Assembly: GCA_004555245.1 (NCBI GenBank)
Contig: SFIS01000011.1
Location: 1 to 64,000 of the forward strand
Source of the DNA: Bacteroidales bacterium
Lineage (GTDB): Bacteria; Bacteroidota; Bacteroidia; Bacteroidales; Bacteroidaceae
Direction: 5' to 3'
Length of the DNA: 64,000 nucleotides
Positions 34,401 to 43,009 of this stretch are shown piece by piece (the stretch's first letter is position 1; each line of letters begins with the position of its first letter). A model generated the notes under the pieces. That model made no database searches and was not told where the DNA came from. It was given only the letters and a program-made list of their open reading frames with translations. The translations under genes and the position numbers were made by a program.

Positions 34401-35026
34401 ACAAGGGAGCCTTCTATCTTGCCCAGGAGACAGGAGCCGACATCCTGCCCGCCTACATCCACGGCACCGGCCACGTCATGCCCAAGGGCAGCGGCTTCGC
34501 CTCGCGGGGCGAGGTCTATGTCGAAGTGGGCAAGCGCATACCCGCCGCAGAGGTGTCCGCTCTCGGCTCCACGCATCAGGAGATGGCCAGCCGCTTCCAC
34601 AGTGAATATGTCCGTCACTTCGCGGAGATACGCCGCAAGGTGGAGACAACGCACTATTTCCATCACTACATCATAGCCAAATACACCTATAAGGGCATAG
34701 GCATAGAGAAGGAGACGCGCCGCATGCTCAGCGAGCATGACGACTTCAGCCGCCTCATCGACGGCTACGAGCCGTCAGAGCCGGGCGAGACAGTCTCCGT
34801 GGTCAATGCCGGCAACGGGCAGTTCCCGCTCCTCTTCGCCCTCGTCCATCCCAAGACGGAAGTCCGCTCCTATGCCTCCGATGCCGACGCAGTCGCGCTG
34901 GCGGCAGCCTGCGAACCCCTCCCGCCCAATCTCCATGTGCATTATGCCGAAAGCGAAGCCGCCGCCATGAAGGCTGCCGAAGGCACACGTGTCATCAACC
35001 TCGCCGCCGTGCTCGCCGCCAAGTAG
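31451..35026 (+). CDS. Trifunctional MMPL transporter / PlsC acyltransferase / methyltransferase-like protein
   Basis: 1191 residues in one frame. Residues 1 to about 820 are an MMPL/RND-type exporter with two sets of about six membrane helices separated by large periplasmic loops (first helix MGLLVLFIAVLLAMVSSL; second bundle near FACGCIVFIFLWLSFG). A PlsC-type acyltransferase follows (CNHQSMLDPVYLLA near 901-914, FPEGKRTDCRIERF near 970). The last 90 residues (VSVVNAGNGQFPLLFALVHP near 1115) look like the start of a Rossmann methyltransferase, but only part of the fold is there. Export of the finished pigment or its lipid, linked to acylation, is the likely role. Confidence 0.88.
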   Translation: MISFFLKIYDFLQRRRRLCMGLLVLFIAVLLAMVSSLRYNENIYDFLPMSGNDQKAVTLYQDISGGQRIIALFKAADGSGEDHSGRLAEAVDTFALKLRSGSGSRHVKDVVTQVDYEKYAGVTDFIYSNMPLMLAESDYARMEELLSRPDYVDEALAEDVQTVMMPATGFFTSSIANDPLSLFSPVMQRLQERQRTMPFEMDNGYIFTSGRRYALAMLTSPYGGMESARNAELVAYVDSVSRATMDAVEGVEVAATGSPVIAVGNASQIKTDSQWAISIAVTLILLLLVFSFRRVKNLLLIGVSIVFGWLFAMGLIAVLRSDVSLIVLGIGSIIIGIAVNYPLHFIAHTDHGGTVREVLKEMVSPLLIGNVTTVGAFASLMPLDAPALRDLGLFAAFMLIGTIVFVLVFLPHLVKSRVPAGGERLSFGRISSMSPDRHRWLMWVIAALTVVFGYFSLGISFDANMHHINYMTLQQTQLLSELHASAGVSDTANVYVVTEGSTWDEALSRRSRLSPLLDSLKSEGAANACSDVTSFIAPAAEQQKKIRRWNSFWERHRDAVLAQLAQKAPLHGFSSDAFDDFRSIVTKAYEPQPFDHFLPLKSVLFDSSFSRSTGQCAVVDVIDAQSKDKRQLEERLNAALGEEGYAFDFVGMNSAVANSLSDDFNYIGFACGCIVFIFLWLSFGRIELSVMAFLPMAFGWIWILGIMHLFGMQFNIVNVILATFIFGQGDDYTIFMTDGLINEYAYRKKLLPSFKNSIVISALIMFIGMGSLIVARHPALHSLAEVTIVGMLTVVLMAWVVPPLVFGWLVRNKSGVRRTPVTLEQVIRITYCAAVYLFQLCYGCVFGYAIKLFPGRREACQAWFHRVIQRSMYTDISHIWGVRCTISNPYGEEFRRGSVMVCNHQSMLDPVYLLALSPKVLVLMGGKVWKNPIVHTLFRLARFINVAQPLDVLKDVVGKAVADGYNVVIFPEGKRTDCRIERFHKGAFYLAQETGADILPAYIHGTGHVMPKGSGFASRGEVYVEVGKRIPAAEVSALGSTHQEMASRFHSEYVRHFAEIRRKVETTHYFHHYIIAKYTYKGIGIEKETRRMLSEHDDFSRLIDGYEPSEPGETVSVVNAGNGQFPLLFALVHPKTEVRSYASDADAVALAAACEPLPPNLHVHYAESEAAAMKAAEGTRVINLAAVLAAK

Positions 35027-35132
35027 GGCGGCAGGGCAGTCGCCCCGCCCATTGCCCTCCGCCAGGCAGACCGCCCCAAGCGGCTGAAGGCCGAACAGGG
35101 CCTTGGCCAAAGAAACAACAGCAGAAAACTAT

Positions 35133-36293
35133 ATGACAGATATGACAAACCAGGAATTTGAAGACATCCGGCCCTACACAGACCAGGAGATACCCGCCGC
35201 AATGGAACGCATAGCCACAAGCTCTGCCCTGCCGCTTCTCGCATCCTACGTCTGCCCCGACCGGACATTCGACGAAGTGCGCGCCATGCTGCGCAGCTTC
35301 AACACCATCGAGGACTTCCAGATGGGCGTGATGTACCATGCCAACAAGCAGATCATCGCCAACAGCATCACCTCATTCACCTGCACAGGCATCGACCGCC
35401 TCGACCCAGCCACGCCCTACCTCTTCGTCAGCAACCACCGCGACATCATGCTCGACGCCTCGCTGCTGCAGAACGTCCTCGTCGATGCAGGCCACAAGTC
35501 GTCGCAAATCACATTCGGGGCCAATCTCATGATGAACCCTGTCGTCATAGACATAGGCAAGTCTAACAAGATGTTCCGCGTAGAGCGCCCCGGAGGGAGC
35601 ATAAAGGAGTTCTACAAGTCATCGCTCCACCTCTCGCGCTACATACGCCACGCCATCACCGAGCAGCGAGAGTCCGTCTGGATAGCACAGCGCAACGGAC
35701 GCACCAAGGACGGCATCGACCGCACAGACCAGGGCATCATAAAGATGTTCGGCATGAGCCGCACCGACAACAAGGTCGAGTCGCTCAACGAGTTGCACAT
35801 AGTGCCCGTGGCCGTCTCCTACGAGTGGGAGTCCTGCGACATCCTCAAGACCATCGAACTCTATGAGAAACAGCGCGGCCCCTACATCAAGAAGCCCGGC
35901 GAAGACCTCAACAGCATCCTCACCGGCATAGCTCAGCCCAAGGGAAGAGTACACATCGAGTTCTGCAGGCCTCTCGAACGCGACGAGTTGCAGGCCTTCT
36001 CCGACCTCACGGCAGGCGACTTCCACAAGCAGGTGGCCACGCTCATCGACCACCGCATCTGCACCTCCTACCGCCTCACGCCCAACAACTACATCGCCCA
36101 CGACATACGCTACGGCAACATGGAGTACGCCGACCGCTACACCCCCGAGGAGAAGAAAGCCTTCAAAGACTATATGCACAAGCTCTCGCGCTATGAGGAA
36201 GACTGCGACATAGACCAGCTCTTCGACATCTTCCTCGGCATCTATTCCAACCCCATCGACAGCAAGCGCCTCTTCAGCCGCCACGGCGCATGA
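35133..36293 (+). CDS. GPAT/PlsB-like acyltransferase
   Basis: About 386 residues, start at MTDMTNQEFEDIRPY; a TTG ten codons upstream is possible but unlikely. The HX4D motif is in SNHRDIMLDASLL near 108-120, with the acceptor-binding WIAQRNGRTKDGIDR near 185. No membrane helix is obvious, so it may be peripheral. This is the fifth acyltransferase domain in the cluster (two LpxL-like, one PlsC, one fused to MMPL, and this one). Its stop overlaps a possible ATG of the next ORF. Confidence 0.85.
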   Translation: MTDMTNQEFEDIRPYTDQEIPAAMERIATSSALPLLASYVCPDRTFDEVRAMLRSFNTIEDFQMGVMYHANKQIIANSITSFTCTGIDRLDPATPYLFVSNHRDIMLDASLLQNVLVDAGHKSSQITFGANLMMNPVVIDIGKSNKMFRVERPGGSIKEFYKSSLHLSRYIRHAITEQRESVWIAQRNGRTKDGIDRTDQGIIKMFGMSRTDNKVESLNELHIVPVAVSYEWESCDILKTIELYEKQRGPYIKKPGEDLNSILTGIAQPKGRVHIEFCRPLERDELQAFSDLTAGDFHKQVATLIDHRICTSYRLTPNNYIAHDIRYGNMEYADRYTPEEKKAFKDYMHKLSRYEEDCDIDQLFDIFLGIYSNPIDSKRLFSRHGA

Positions 36294-36325
36294 CACGTCA
36301 CATCACAATTAACACATACAGACTT

Positions 36326-36550
36326 ATGAAAGAAGAAATACGCGCGCTGCTCGAAGACGCGCTGCCACTCGTGGACATAGACTCCGACTTCCTCTTCAGC
36401 GAACTCGACTCCCTCTCCGTGACCACCATCCTCATGCTCCTCTCAGAGAAGTACGGAGTGACCCTCGACCACCGCGACGCCACGCCGCGCAATCTCAAGA
36501 ACATTGACAACATCGTCGCCATGGTGCGCGGCAAGCTCGCCGATGCCTGA
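36326..36550 (+). CDS. Acyl carrier protein 3
   Basis: About 74 residues from MKEEIRALL, with the phosphopantetheine Ser in FSELDSLSVTTILM (Ser about 33). An ATG at 36290 coupled to the previous stop would add 12 residues of non-ACP character, so 36326 is preferred. Directly upstream of the AMP-ligase gene, it is the natural acceptor for the aromatic starter activated by that enzyme. Confidence 0.88.
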   Translation: MKEEIRALLEDALPLVDIDSDFLFSELDSLSVTTILMLLSEKYGVTLDHRDATPRNLKNIDNIVAMVRGKLADA

Positions 36551-36560
36551 CCACGTCCCC

Positions 36561-37724
36561 ATGACACGCCCTGACCCGTCACAGCCGATGACCGTCCTCG
36601 ACCTCATACGGCGCACAGCCTCCCGCTACGCCGACAAGCCCGCCGTCATCTGCCGGCAGGAGACAGTCACCTACGCCCGCCTCCTCCAGCGCATGACAGA
36701 CTGCCAGCCGCTGCCCGTGCCGCTCCTCGGAGCGACGTGGGAGAGCGACTTCACGCTCCACACCACAGGCTCCACAGGCGCGCCGAAAGCCATCGTCGTG
36801 ACACAGGAAGCCGTCATCGCCAACACCGAAAACCTCATCGCAGCCCACGGCTACAAGCCAGAGACCGTCTTCATCCTCACCGGACCGAACGACCACCTCG
36901 GCTGCTGGTCGAAGATCTTCGCCGTGCTCGCCACAGGAGGTACGCTCGTCATGACCGACGGACTCCGCAGCATAGACAGCTTCTACGCCGCCATCGACAG
37001 CACAGAAGGACCCGTCGCCACCTTCCTCGTGCCAGCCGCCATACACACGCTCCTCCACTACAGCGCTCCGCGCCTCGCCTCCTGCGCCCCGCGCATAGAC
37101 TTCATAGAGACAGGAGCAGCGCCTATGCCGCATGCCGACAAGCTACTCCTCTGCCGCCTCCTGCCCGCGGCACGCCTCTACATGACCTACGCCTCCACAG
37201 AGACAGGCATCATCGCGACCTACAACTTCAACGACGGAGAGTGCATCCCCGGCTGCGTAGGTACAGCCATGCCCCGCTCCTCGTTCGCCATCACGCCCGA
37301 AGGGAAGATAGCCTGCAGCGGCGACACACTCTGCAAGGAGTGGCAGGGACGCACCTTCGTCACCAACGACAACGGACACACCGACTCCATAGGCCGCCTC
37401 TACATCGACGGACGGCAGGACGACATCATCAACGTGGGAGGCTACAAAGTCTCGCCCGCCGAAGTCGAGGACGTAGCCATGTCACTCCCCGACATCGCCG
37501 ACTGCATATGCATCGCCGTCCCCCACCCCGTGACAGGCCACGCCCTCAAGCTCCTCGTCCAGCTCGCGCCAGGCTGCGCCACGCTCGACAAGCGACGCAT
37601 AGCGCGCCACATCAACACCTCCCTCGAGCGATGGAAAGTGCCGATGCTCTATGAAGCCGTCACCAGCATAGCACGCACGCACAACGGCAAGCTCGACCGC
37701 AAGGCCTACAGGACACAGCCCTGA
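36561..37724 (+). CDS. AMP-dependent acyl/aryl-ACP ligase
   Basis: ANL-superfamily adenylating enzyme, about 387 residues, shorter than the usual 500. The P-loop-like LHTTGSTGAPKAIVV, the YASTETG motif, the hinge GRQDDIINVGGYKVSPAEVE and the C-terminal catalytic Lys in RTHNGKLDRKAY are all present. It should activate an aryl acid (4-hydroxybenzoate or 4-coumarate in known systems) and load it onto an ACP. Alternative starts are ATG at 36543 (overlapping the ACP stop) and ATG at 36588. It is the last clear gene of the pigment cluster. Confidence 0.85.
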   Translation: MTRPDPSQPMTVLDLIRRTASRYADKPAVICRQETVTYARLLQRMTDCQPLPVPLLGATWESDFTLHTTGSTGAPKAIVVTQEAVIANTENLIAAHGYKPETVFILTGPNDHLGCWSKIFAVLATGGTLVMTDGLRSIDSFYAAIDSTEGPVATFLVPAAIHTLLHYSAPRLASCAPRIDFIETGAAPMPHADKLLLCRLLPAARLYMTYASTETGIIATYNFNDGECIPGCVGTAMPRSSFAITPEGKIACSGDTLCKEWQGRTFVTNDNGHTDSIGRLYIDGRQDDIINVGGYKVSPAEVEDVAMSLPDIADCICIAVPHPVTGHALKLLVQLAPGCATLDKRRIARHINTSLERWKVPMLYEAVTSIARTHNGKLDRKAYRTQP

Positions 37725-37782
37725 CCCCACCAGGCAGCAGCGCAGCCCCGCCAGCCCATCTTTCAGGATAAACATATCAGCA

Positions 37783-38826
37783 ATGGAAAAGCTCCTCCTC
37801 CTCCTCCGCACATGGAAACTGCCCGTGTCGATGCTCATGGGCGTATTGCTTTATTATCTTCTCAAGGCGCTTCTTCCGTCCGGCGGCGGTGCAGAGGCTA
37901 TGTTCTACTACTCTGTCTCCCATCTTCTTCAGCCGTCACTCATTTTCGTCATGCTTCTTCTCTCATTCCTGCGTGTCGATGTTCGCGACCTGAAGCCCCA
38001 CCGCTGGCACATCATCCTCCTCACGGTTCAGGCTTCGCTCTTCGTTCTCAGTTCTGTCGTTGCGTTGCTTCTCCCGCCTTCTTCTCCTGGATGGAAACTC
38101 ATGGCAGAAGGAGCCATGCTCTGTTTCGTCTGTCCCACCGCCACCGCCTCCGCCGTCATCGTTCAGAAGCTTGGCGGGTCAGTGAGCGGCGACGTCACCT
38201 ATATAGTGCTTTGCAACATGATGGTCTCTCTCCTTGCGCCCGCCTTCCTCACCCTTGTCGAGCCCCATGCCGGCCTCGGCTTCATGACCGAGTTTTTCAT
38301 GATTATGGGCAAGGTCTTCCCGCTTCTCCTCTTCCCCCTCCTTGTCTCTTTTGTCATCCGCCACTATGCTCCCCGCCTTCGCGAGAGGCTACTTTCCGTC
38401 CCCGACCTCGCCTTCTATCTCTGGCTCGTAGCCCTTGCCCTCGCCATCACGGTGACGGTGCGCACGATTGTCGAGAGCGACATTGCGCTCACCCTTCTCC
38501 TTGGTCTTGCCGTTGTCAGTGCCCTGTGCTGTGTTTCACAGTTTGCCATAGGGCGTAGTGTGGGCAGCCGCTGGAAGCAGCCAACGAAGCCGCTTGAGGA
38601 GATAGCGCCGGGCAGGAAGTCTCCCGACGACTATATCGCCGCCGCCGAGCGTTCTGCCGTCACCGCGGGGCAGGCGATGGGCCAGAAGAACACCGTCTTC
38701 GCCATCTGGATGGGACTTGTCTTCCTCAATCCTGTCACGTCTGTCGTCGGAGGCTTCTACAGCATCTGGCACAATGTCATCAATTCCTGGCAGCTCTACC
38801 GTAAAGGCAAGTCAGCACCTAAGTGA
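37783..38826 (+). CDS. BASS-family (bile acid:sodium symporter-like) transporter
   Basis: 347 residues with eight to ten membrane helices. The BASS core signatures CPTATASAVIVQKLGG (about 115-130) and GQKNTVFAIWMGLVFLNP (about 304-321) are recognisable, and the protein lacks a signal peptide. The substrate is unknown; members move bile acids, pantothenate or organic anions with sodium. Whether it belongs to the pigment cluster (58 bp after the ligase) or is separate is unclear; base composition shifts at its start, which suggests a boundary. It is convergent with the DUF6377 gene, 13 bp apart. Confidence 0.82.
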   Translation: MEKLLLLLRTWKLPVSMLMGVLLYYLLKALLPSGGGAEAMFYYSVSHLLQPSLIFVMLLLSFLRVDVRDLKPHRWHIILLTVQASLFVLSSVVALLLPPSSPGWKLMAEGAMLCFVCPTATASAVIVQKLGGSVSGDVTYIVLCNMMVSLLAPAFLTLVEPHAGLGFMTEFFMIMGKVFPLLLFPLLVSFVIRHYAPRLRERLLSVPDLAFYLWLVALALAITVTVRTIVESDIALTLLLGLAVVSALCCVSQFAIGRSVGSRWKQPTKPLEEIAPGRKSPDDYIAAAERSAVTAGQAMGQKNTVFAIWMGLVFLNPVTSVVGGFYSIWHNVINSWQLYRKGKSAPK

Positions 38827-38839
38827 ACCGCGTCCCCCC

Positions 38840-40423
38840 TCAGTTCACCTCACACAGCATCGCCACGTTGTCCTCAAAGTTATCTTTGTCGATGGCGTGG
38901 TTTTTTAGTGTAGAGCGGTAGTTGTATATGGTCTGTGTCGAGTATTGCAGCAGTGCGGCGATTCGCGGCGTGTCCTTTATGCCGAGTCTTAGGAATGCCA
39001 TGATGCGCAGTTCGGTGTTCAGCAGCTGGTCTTTTTTCAGCACGATGCGGTGTTCAGGCAAGAGTAAGGCGTTGAACTCCTCCACAAACATTGGATAGAG
39101 GTTGAGAAACGCGCGGTCGAAGTTTATGAAGAACTCCTTTGCGTCAGTGTCCTTCATGCGGTTGTTGTGGAGCAGCTGGAGCAGGTCGTCTGTCTGGTGG
39201 GCCTTCACTTTTCTCTCTATTGTCCTTTGCAGTTTGTTGTATTTGTCGATGTATGCGGCGCATAGTTCTATGAAGAGGCTCACATACTGCTCTCTGCTTC
39301 TGTTTGTGGCTTTCAGTTTCTCGTTCAGGGCAATTCTTAGGCTGCGCTGCGCCTTCAGTTTCCTGTTCTGCGAAGTGGCATATACGGTGATGCAGAACAG
39401 TCCGAGCGCCAGTACGCTTATTACAGCCACTATGATGGCGTGTCTGATGTCCTGTGCCTCCTCTTCATGCAGATATCCCGATGCGACGTCAGGCAGCTTG
39501 CGTGCAATCTCGGTGAGGCGCAGCCTGTTGTTGTAGTATATGGCGTCCTCGACGGCATAAACGAGATATCGTTGTGCTCGCGGGTGGTCCATTCTGTTTT
39601 TCGACAGGAATCTCGCCAGTTCCTGCATGGCGAGGTTTTCTTTCAGCGGTATGCTCTGGTCGGATATGGCAGCGAGAATTATGTATCGTTCGAAGTCATC
39701 GTCGCGCTTCTGCATCTCATACACCATGGCGAGTGCGCAGCAGGCGCTGGCATATCTTCTGTCGGTTTGTGAGAGCATGGAGATACATCTGAGGTAAAGT
39801 TTCTCCGCCTCCATCAGGTTTCCCCTCCGCCATTGCCTCTCGGCGTTGAAATACAATCCTTCAGCCGTTGTTTCAGGGACAATGGAGCACAGTGTGTCGA
39901 GATATGCCGCCCCTTGCGCTGCATATTCCTCCGCCCTTGCGTCGTCTTTCATGAACGCCTCCCACGTGTTGTAAATCCATCTCCACGTCTCGTAGTAGAA
40001 CACCACGTCCTTTCCGGAGAGAGCCTCTTTCCCCACGCTCTCCATCATCTGTTTCGCTTCGCTGTAGTGTCCTGACGTTGCGAGAATGTAGGCGTCGAGC
40101 ATCCGTATTTTGTTTATGTAAGCCAGGTTGCCGAGTTCCTGTGCCGCCACCATTGCCTTACCGATGTATTTCTCGGCAGAATCGGAGTTGAAGAGCAGAT
40201 ACTGCTCCACCAAACTGTCGCATAAGGCATATCGTCTGTTCTTGTCGCGGCAGGCGTGTAGTTTCCGTTTCAGAGCCTCAAGATGCTCTTCCTTCGCTTT
40301 TGTCTTTGCCTGACGTTGTGCCAGTTGTGTCTCCAACTGCTCATACAGCTTGTCGTTGCTGCTGCTGCACGACATCAGTGCGAGCAGCAGAAAGAGGGAG
40401 ATGTAATTTCTGGTGCTTCTCAT
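38840..40423 (-). CDS. DUF6377-type lipoprotein-anchored regulator
   Basis: About 527 residues, starting at MRSTRNYISLFLLLALMSC, a lipoprotein signal with lipobox LMSC. A TPR-like helical region follows (about 120-330), then a membrane helix (IIVAVISVLALGLFCITVYA), and a cytoplasmic part with a LuxR/sigma-4-like helix-turn-helix near the C-terminus (GIKDTPRIAALLQYSTQTIY). This layout is typical of Bacteroidetes regulators of glycan loci. It is divergent from the receptor gene at 40699, which suggests it controls the glycan locus. Confidence 0.83.
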   Translation of the reverse strand: MRSTRNYISLFLLLALMSCSSSNDKLYEQLETQLAQRQAKTKAKEEHLEALKRKLHACRDKNRRYALCDSLVEQYLLFNSDSAEKYIGKAMVAAQELGNLAYINKIRMLDAYILATSGHYSEAKQMMESVGKEALSGKDVVFYYETWRWIYNTWEAFMKDDARAEEYAAQGAAYLDTLCSIVPETTAEGLYFNAERQWRRGNLMEAEKLYLRCISMLSQTDRRYASACCALAMVYEMQKRDDDFERYIILAAISDQSIPLKENLAMQELARFLSKNRMDHPRAQRYLVYAVEDAIYYNNRLRLTEIARKLPDVASGYLHEEEAQDIRHAIIVAVISVLALGLFCITVYATSQNRKLKAQRSLRIALNEKLKATNRSREQYVSLFIELCAAYIDKYNKLQRTIERKVKAHQTDDLLQLLHNNRMKDTDAKEFFINFDRAFLNLYPMFVEEFNALLLPEHRIVLKKDQLLNTELRIMAFLRLGIKDTPRIAALLQYSTQTIYNYRSTLKNHAIDKDNFEDNVAMLCEVN

Positions 40424-40446
40424 TTTGTGGATAGAATTGTTGTTTG

Positions 40447-40478
40447 CAAATTTAGCTTTATTTTCCGAGAGCGACAAG
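40447..40478 (-). promoter_or_regulatory. Promoter of the DUF6377 regulator
   Basis: Read on the minus strand: CTTG (40478-40475), 20-bp spacer, TAAATTTG (40454-40447), 24 bp before the ATG at 40423. The -7 element fits TAnnTTTG; the -33 differs by one base. Confidence 0.6.
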
Positions 40479-40637
40479 AAAAACATCCATAATTTCTTGC
40501 TGACACGATGTTTTTCTTTAAAAAGATGATTCTTTCCGGTTTACTTCACCCTACAGATGCGCCATCCGTTACCCGTTGGATTCCAGACGATTGTCATTTT
40601 CCGTGCTTACTTGGCGTTTACCGAACCACTACATAGT

Positions 40638-40669
40638 CTTGATATGTGTCAAAACAAGATGTAATTTTG
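40638..40669 (+). promoter_or_regulatory. Promoter of the receptor-GH32-GH36 operon
   Basis: CTTG at 40638-40641, a 20-bp spacer and TAATTTTG at 40662-40669, 29 bp before the receptor ATG. It is arranged back to back with the regulator promoter; the roughly 160 bp between the two could hold operator sites. Confidence 0.65.
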
Positions 40670-40698
40670 CGTCGTAAAAACAACTAAATACTATTTTT

Positions 40699-42996
40699 AT
40701 GAAAACAACATTCTTCCGTCTGTCCAAGACAACCATCATTCTTTCATCCGCAATCATGTGCATGCCTCTTTATATGAGCGCACAGGAGAGCGAGACCAAC
40801 AGCAAGGAGGAGGGCAACCGCAACGTGATGCTCAACGCCGCCAGTGCCAACGGTCCCCGCGAGATCCAGATTGGTCTGCCGTCCGCCGATGTCAACGTAC
40901 TGGAAAACGGCCTGCCCGTCACCTTTGCCACCAATCCCCATAGTGTCAACTCCAACTGGCGTTCCGACGCCAGCCACAGCCATGTCGGTCTGCTGAAAAT
41001 CTCTGAGACAGCCATAACGACGGGCAACATCGGCTATGCCGTCAACTCGTGGACCAAGCTCGGCGAGAAGGGATTCCACGGCACTCTCAACTACAAGGCC
41101 AACCATTTCGGTCAGCAGGAATATTCGTTGAATTTGAACGGTTCCATCGGCGAAAACTGGTTCTACAGTGCCAATATGTACCAGGACTTCGACCCCGGAA
41201 CATTCAAGATAGGCAGCTCGCAGTATCAGGACCGCACACAGATATACAAGGCGGCTCTCACCCGTCTCTACGACAAGGGCAGGGGCGAGCTGACAGCCAT
41301 GTACCACTATTCCAGCAGCCATCCGCTCTACACCTTCGCCACACAGTCGGCTCCCTTCATCTATGTCGGCGACGGAAGCGTGAAGGAATACGGCAAGTTC
41401 AAGCTCGGCATTACATCCTATCTGCCCGTTGACGCAAACATGACATATATGGACATGCGCACCGGCGAAATCAAGGAGACCTCGCTCTACGACGCCGAGG
41501 AAAACCGATCAAGTCAGTTCTTCCTCTCAAACAAGTATCGCTGGGACAACGGCCTGACATGGAACATCAGCGCGCGCTATGACCACGCCCACGGAGCACT
41601 CGTATATCAGAGCCCGATGTCTCTAATGAATGTGAAGGGCAATCCGGCATACAATTATATGCTTATTAATCCCGAGGGCAAGCACGTCAACTACGCCGGC
41701 GAGTATGTTCAGTCGAGAATGTCATGCCTCAATTCGGGCGACATCGACGAGTTCCTCCTCACCTCCGAACTTATCAAGAAATTCTCCACAAGCACGCTGC
41801 GCATCGGCGTGAACGAGTGGCTCTACGACATCGACTATACGTCCAACACCACGATGTACGACCAAAGCGTGCCCGACGACGGCAGCTATGCCGTGCGCCT
41901 CTACGACGCCAACAAGCGCGACTACTACTTCTATGACTACAACAAGAACGCATCGGAGTACTACAAGGGCAAGGAGAACAAGCTCGCCCTCTATTTCACA
42001 CACGACTGGGACATCTCGAAGAAGCTGAACGTGTATTACGGCGCCCGCTTCGAATGGCAGACCATCAAGGGTGAGAATGCCGCAGTGAGGAACTCTGCGG
42101 GCGACTATGTGGGACGCTTCGCCAACTATCATCTCGGAGCCACAGCCCCCGACGGCACTAAGATCACCCCCGCCGACCTCGACTACAGCTGGCTGAACTA
42201 CGATTTCACTGCCGCCCTGACATATAAGATGACAGAAAAGTTCGGTTTCACCGGCGATTTCACCTATATCGTGCAGCACCCGAAGTTTGAGAACTTCTCG
42301 CCCGCAACACTCCCTAATACCGACAATATCAGCGTTCCGCTCGGCCGCGCCGGCATCTACTACAACAACAAGTGGCTGAGCCTCACCTCGCTCGTCTCAT
42401 ACATCTCGAAGACCAACAACAACTCCACGCTCAACCTGCAGCACGGCCAGGAGATTATGGCAGCGCCGCTTACCTACGACATACAGACCTGGGGATGGAC
42501 CACCGACGCCGTGATGCGTCCGTTCAAGGGATTCGAGCTGCACGCCCTCTTCACATACCAGAAGCCTACATACAAGAAGTATGAGACCTCGGTGGTGTTC
42601 AGTGACGGATATGAGGGCAAGATCAACGCTACGGGAAATATCGTGGCAGAGGTGCCGCAGGTGCTCATCGAACTTGACCCAAGCTACATGATTACTCCTG
42701 AACTGAAGCTCTGGACCAGCTTCCGCTACTTCAGCAAGACCTACGCCAACATCAACGAGGCATACTACTTCAACGGTCACTGGGAGACCTTCGGCGGCGT
42801 GAACTGGGATGTGAACAAACGTCTCTCACTCGGCTGCACTGTCGTCAACTTCCTCAACCAGACCGGAGCCAAGGGCAGCATCGCAGGTGCTGAACTCATC
42901 ACCAAGGAGGAGGCGAAGGACATCAAGAACTGCCTCATGACAGGCAGCTACCTACGTCCGTTCACCGTTGAATTCACTGCAAACATCAAGTTCTGA
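40699..42996 (+). CDS. TonB-dependent-receptor-like outer-membrane barrel
   Basis: 765 residues with an N-terminal signal ([19 protein letters not shown]) and a long region of alternating aromatic, strand-like sequence ending VEFTANIKF, typical of a beta-barrel C-terminus. It starts with a short plug-like segment ([20 protein letters not shown], about 58-77), but the classical TonB box, CarboxypepD-like domain and a SusD partner are missing. Placed before GH32 and GH36 genes, it probably imports or binds the sugar they break down. The exact transport family is uncertain. Confidence 0.78.
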   Translation: MKTTFFRLSKTTIILSSAIMCMPLYMSAQESETNSKEEGNRNVMLNAASANGPREIQIGLPSADVNVLENGLPVTFATNPHSVNSNWRSDASHSHVGLLKISETAITTGNIGYAVNSWTKLGEKGFHGTLNYKANHFGQQEYSLNLNGSIGENWFYSANMYQDFDPGTFKIGSSQYQDRTQIYKAALTRLYDKGRGELTAMYHYSSSHPLYTFATQSAPFIYVGDGSVKEYGKFKLGITSYLPVDANMTYMDMRTGEIKETSLYDAEENRSSQFFLSNKYRWDNGLTWNISARYDHAHGALVYQSPMSLMNVKGNPAYNYMLINPEGKHVNYAGEYVQSRMSCLNSGDIDEFLLTSELIKKFSTSTLRIGVNEWLYDIDYTSNTTMYDQSVPDDGSYAVRLYDANKRDYYFYDYNKNASEYYKGKENKLALYFTHDWDISKKLNVYYGARFEWQTIKGENAAVRNSAGDYVGRFANYHLGATAPDGTKITPADLDYSWLNYDFTAALTYKMTEKFGFTGDFTYIVQHPKFENFSPATLPNTDNISVPLGRAGIYYNNKWLSLTSLVSYISKTNNNSTLNLQHGQEIMAAPLTYDIQTWGWTTDAVMRPFKGFELHALFTYQKPTYKKYETSVVFSDGYEGKINATGNIVAEVPQVLIELDPSYMITPELKLWTSFRYFSKTYANINEAYYFNGHWETFGGVNWDVNKRLSLGCTVVNFLNQTGAKGSIAGAELITKEEAKDIKNCLMTGSYLRPFTVEFTANIKF

Positions 42997-43009
42997 AAAC
43001 AGCAAATAC

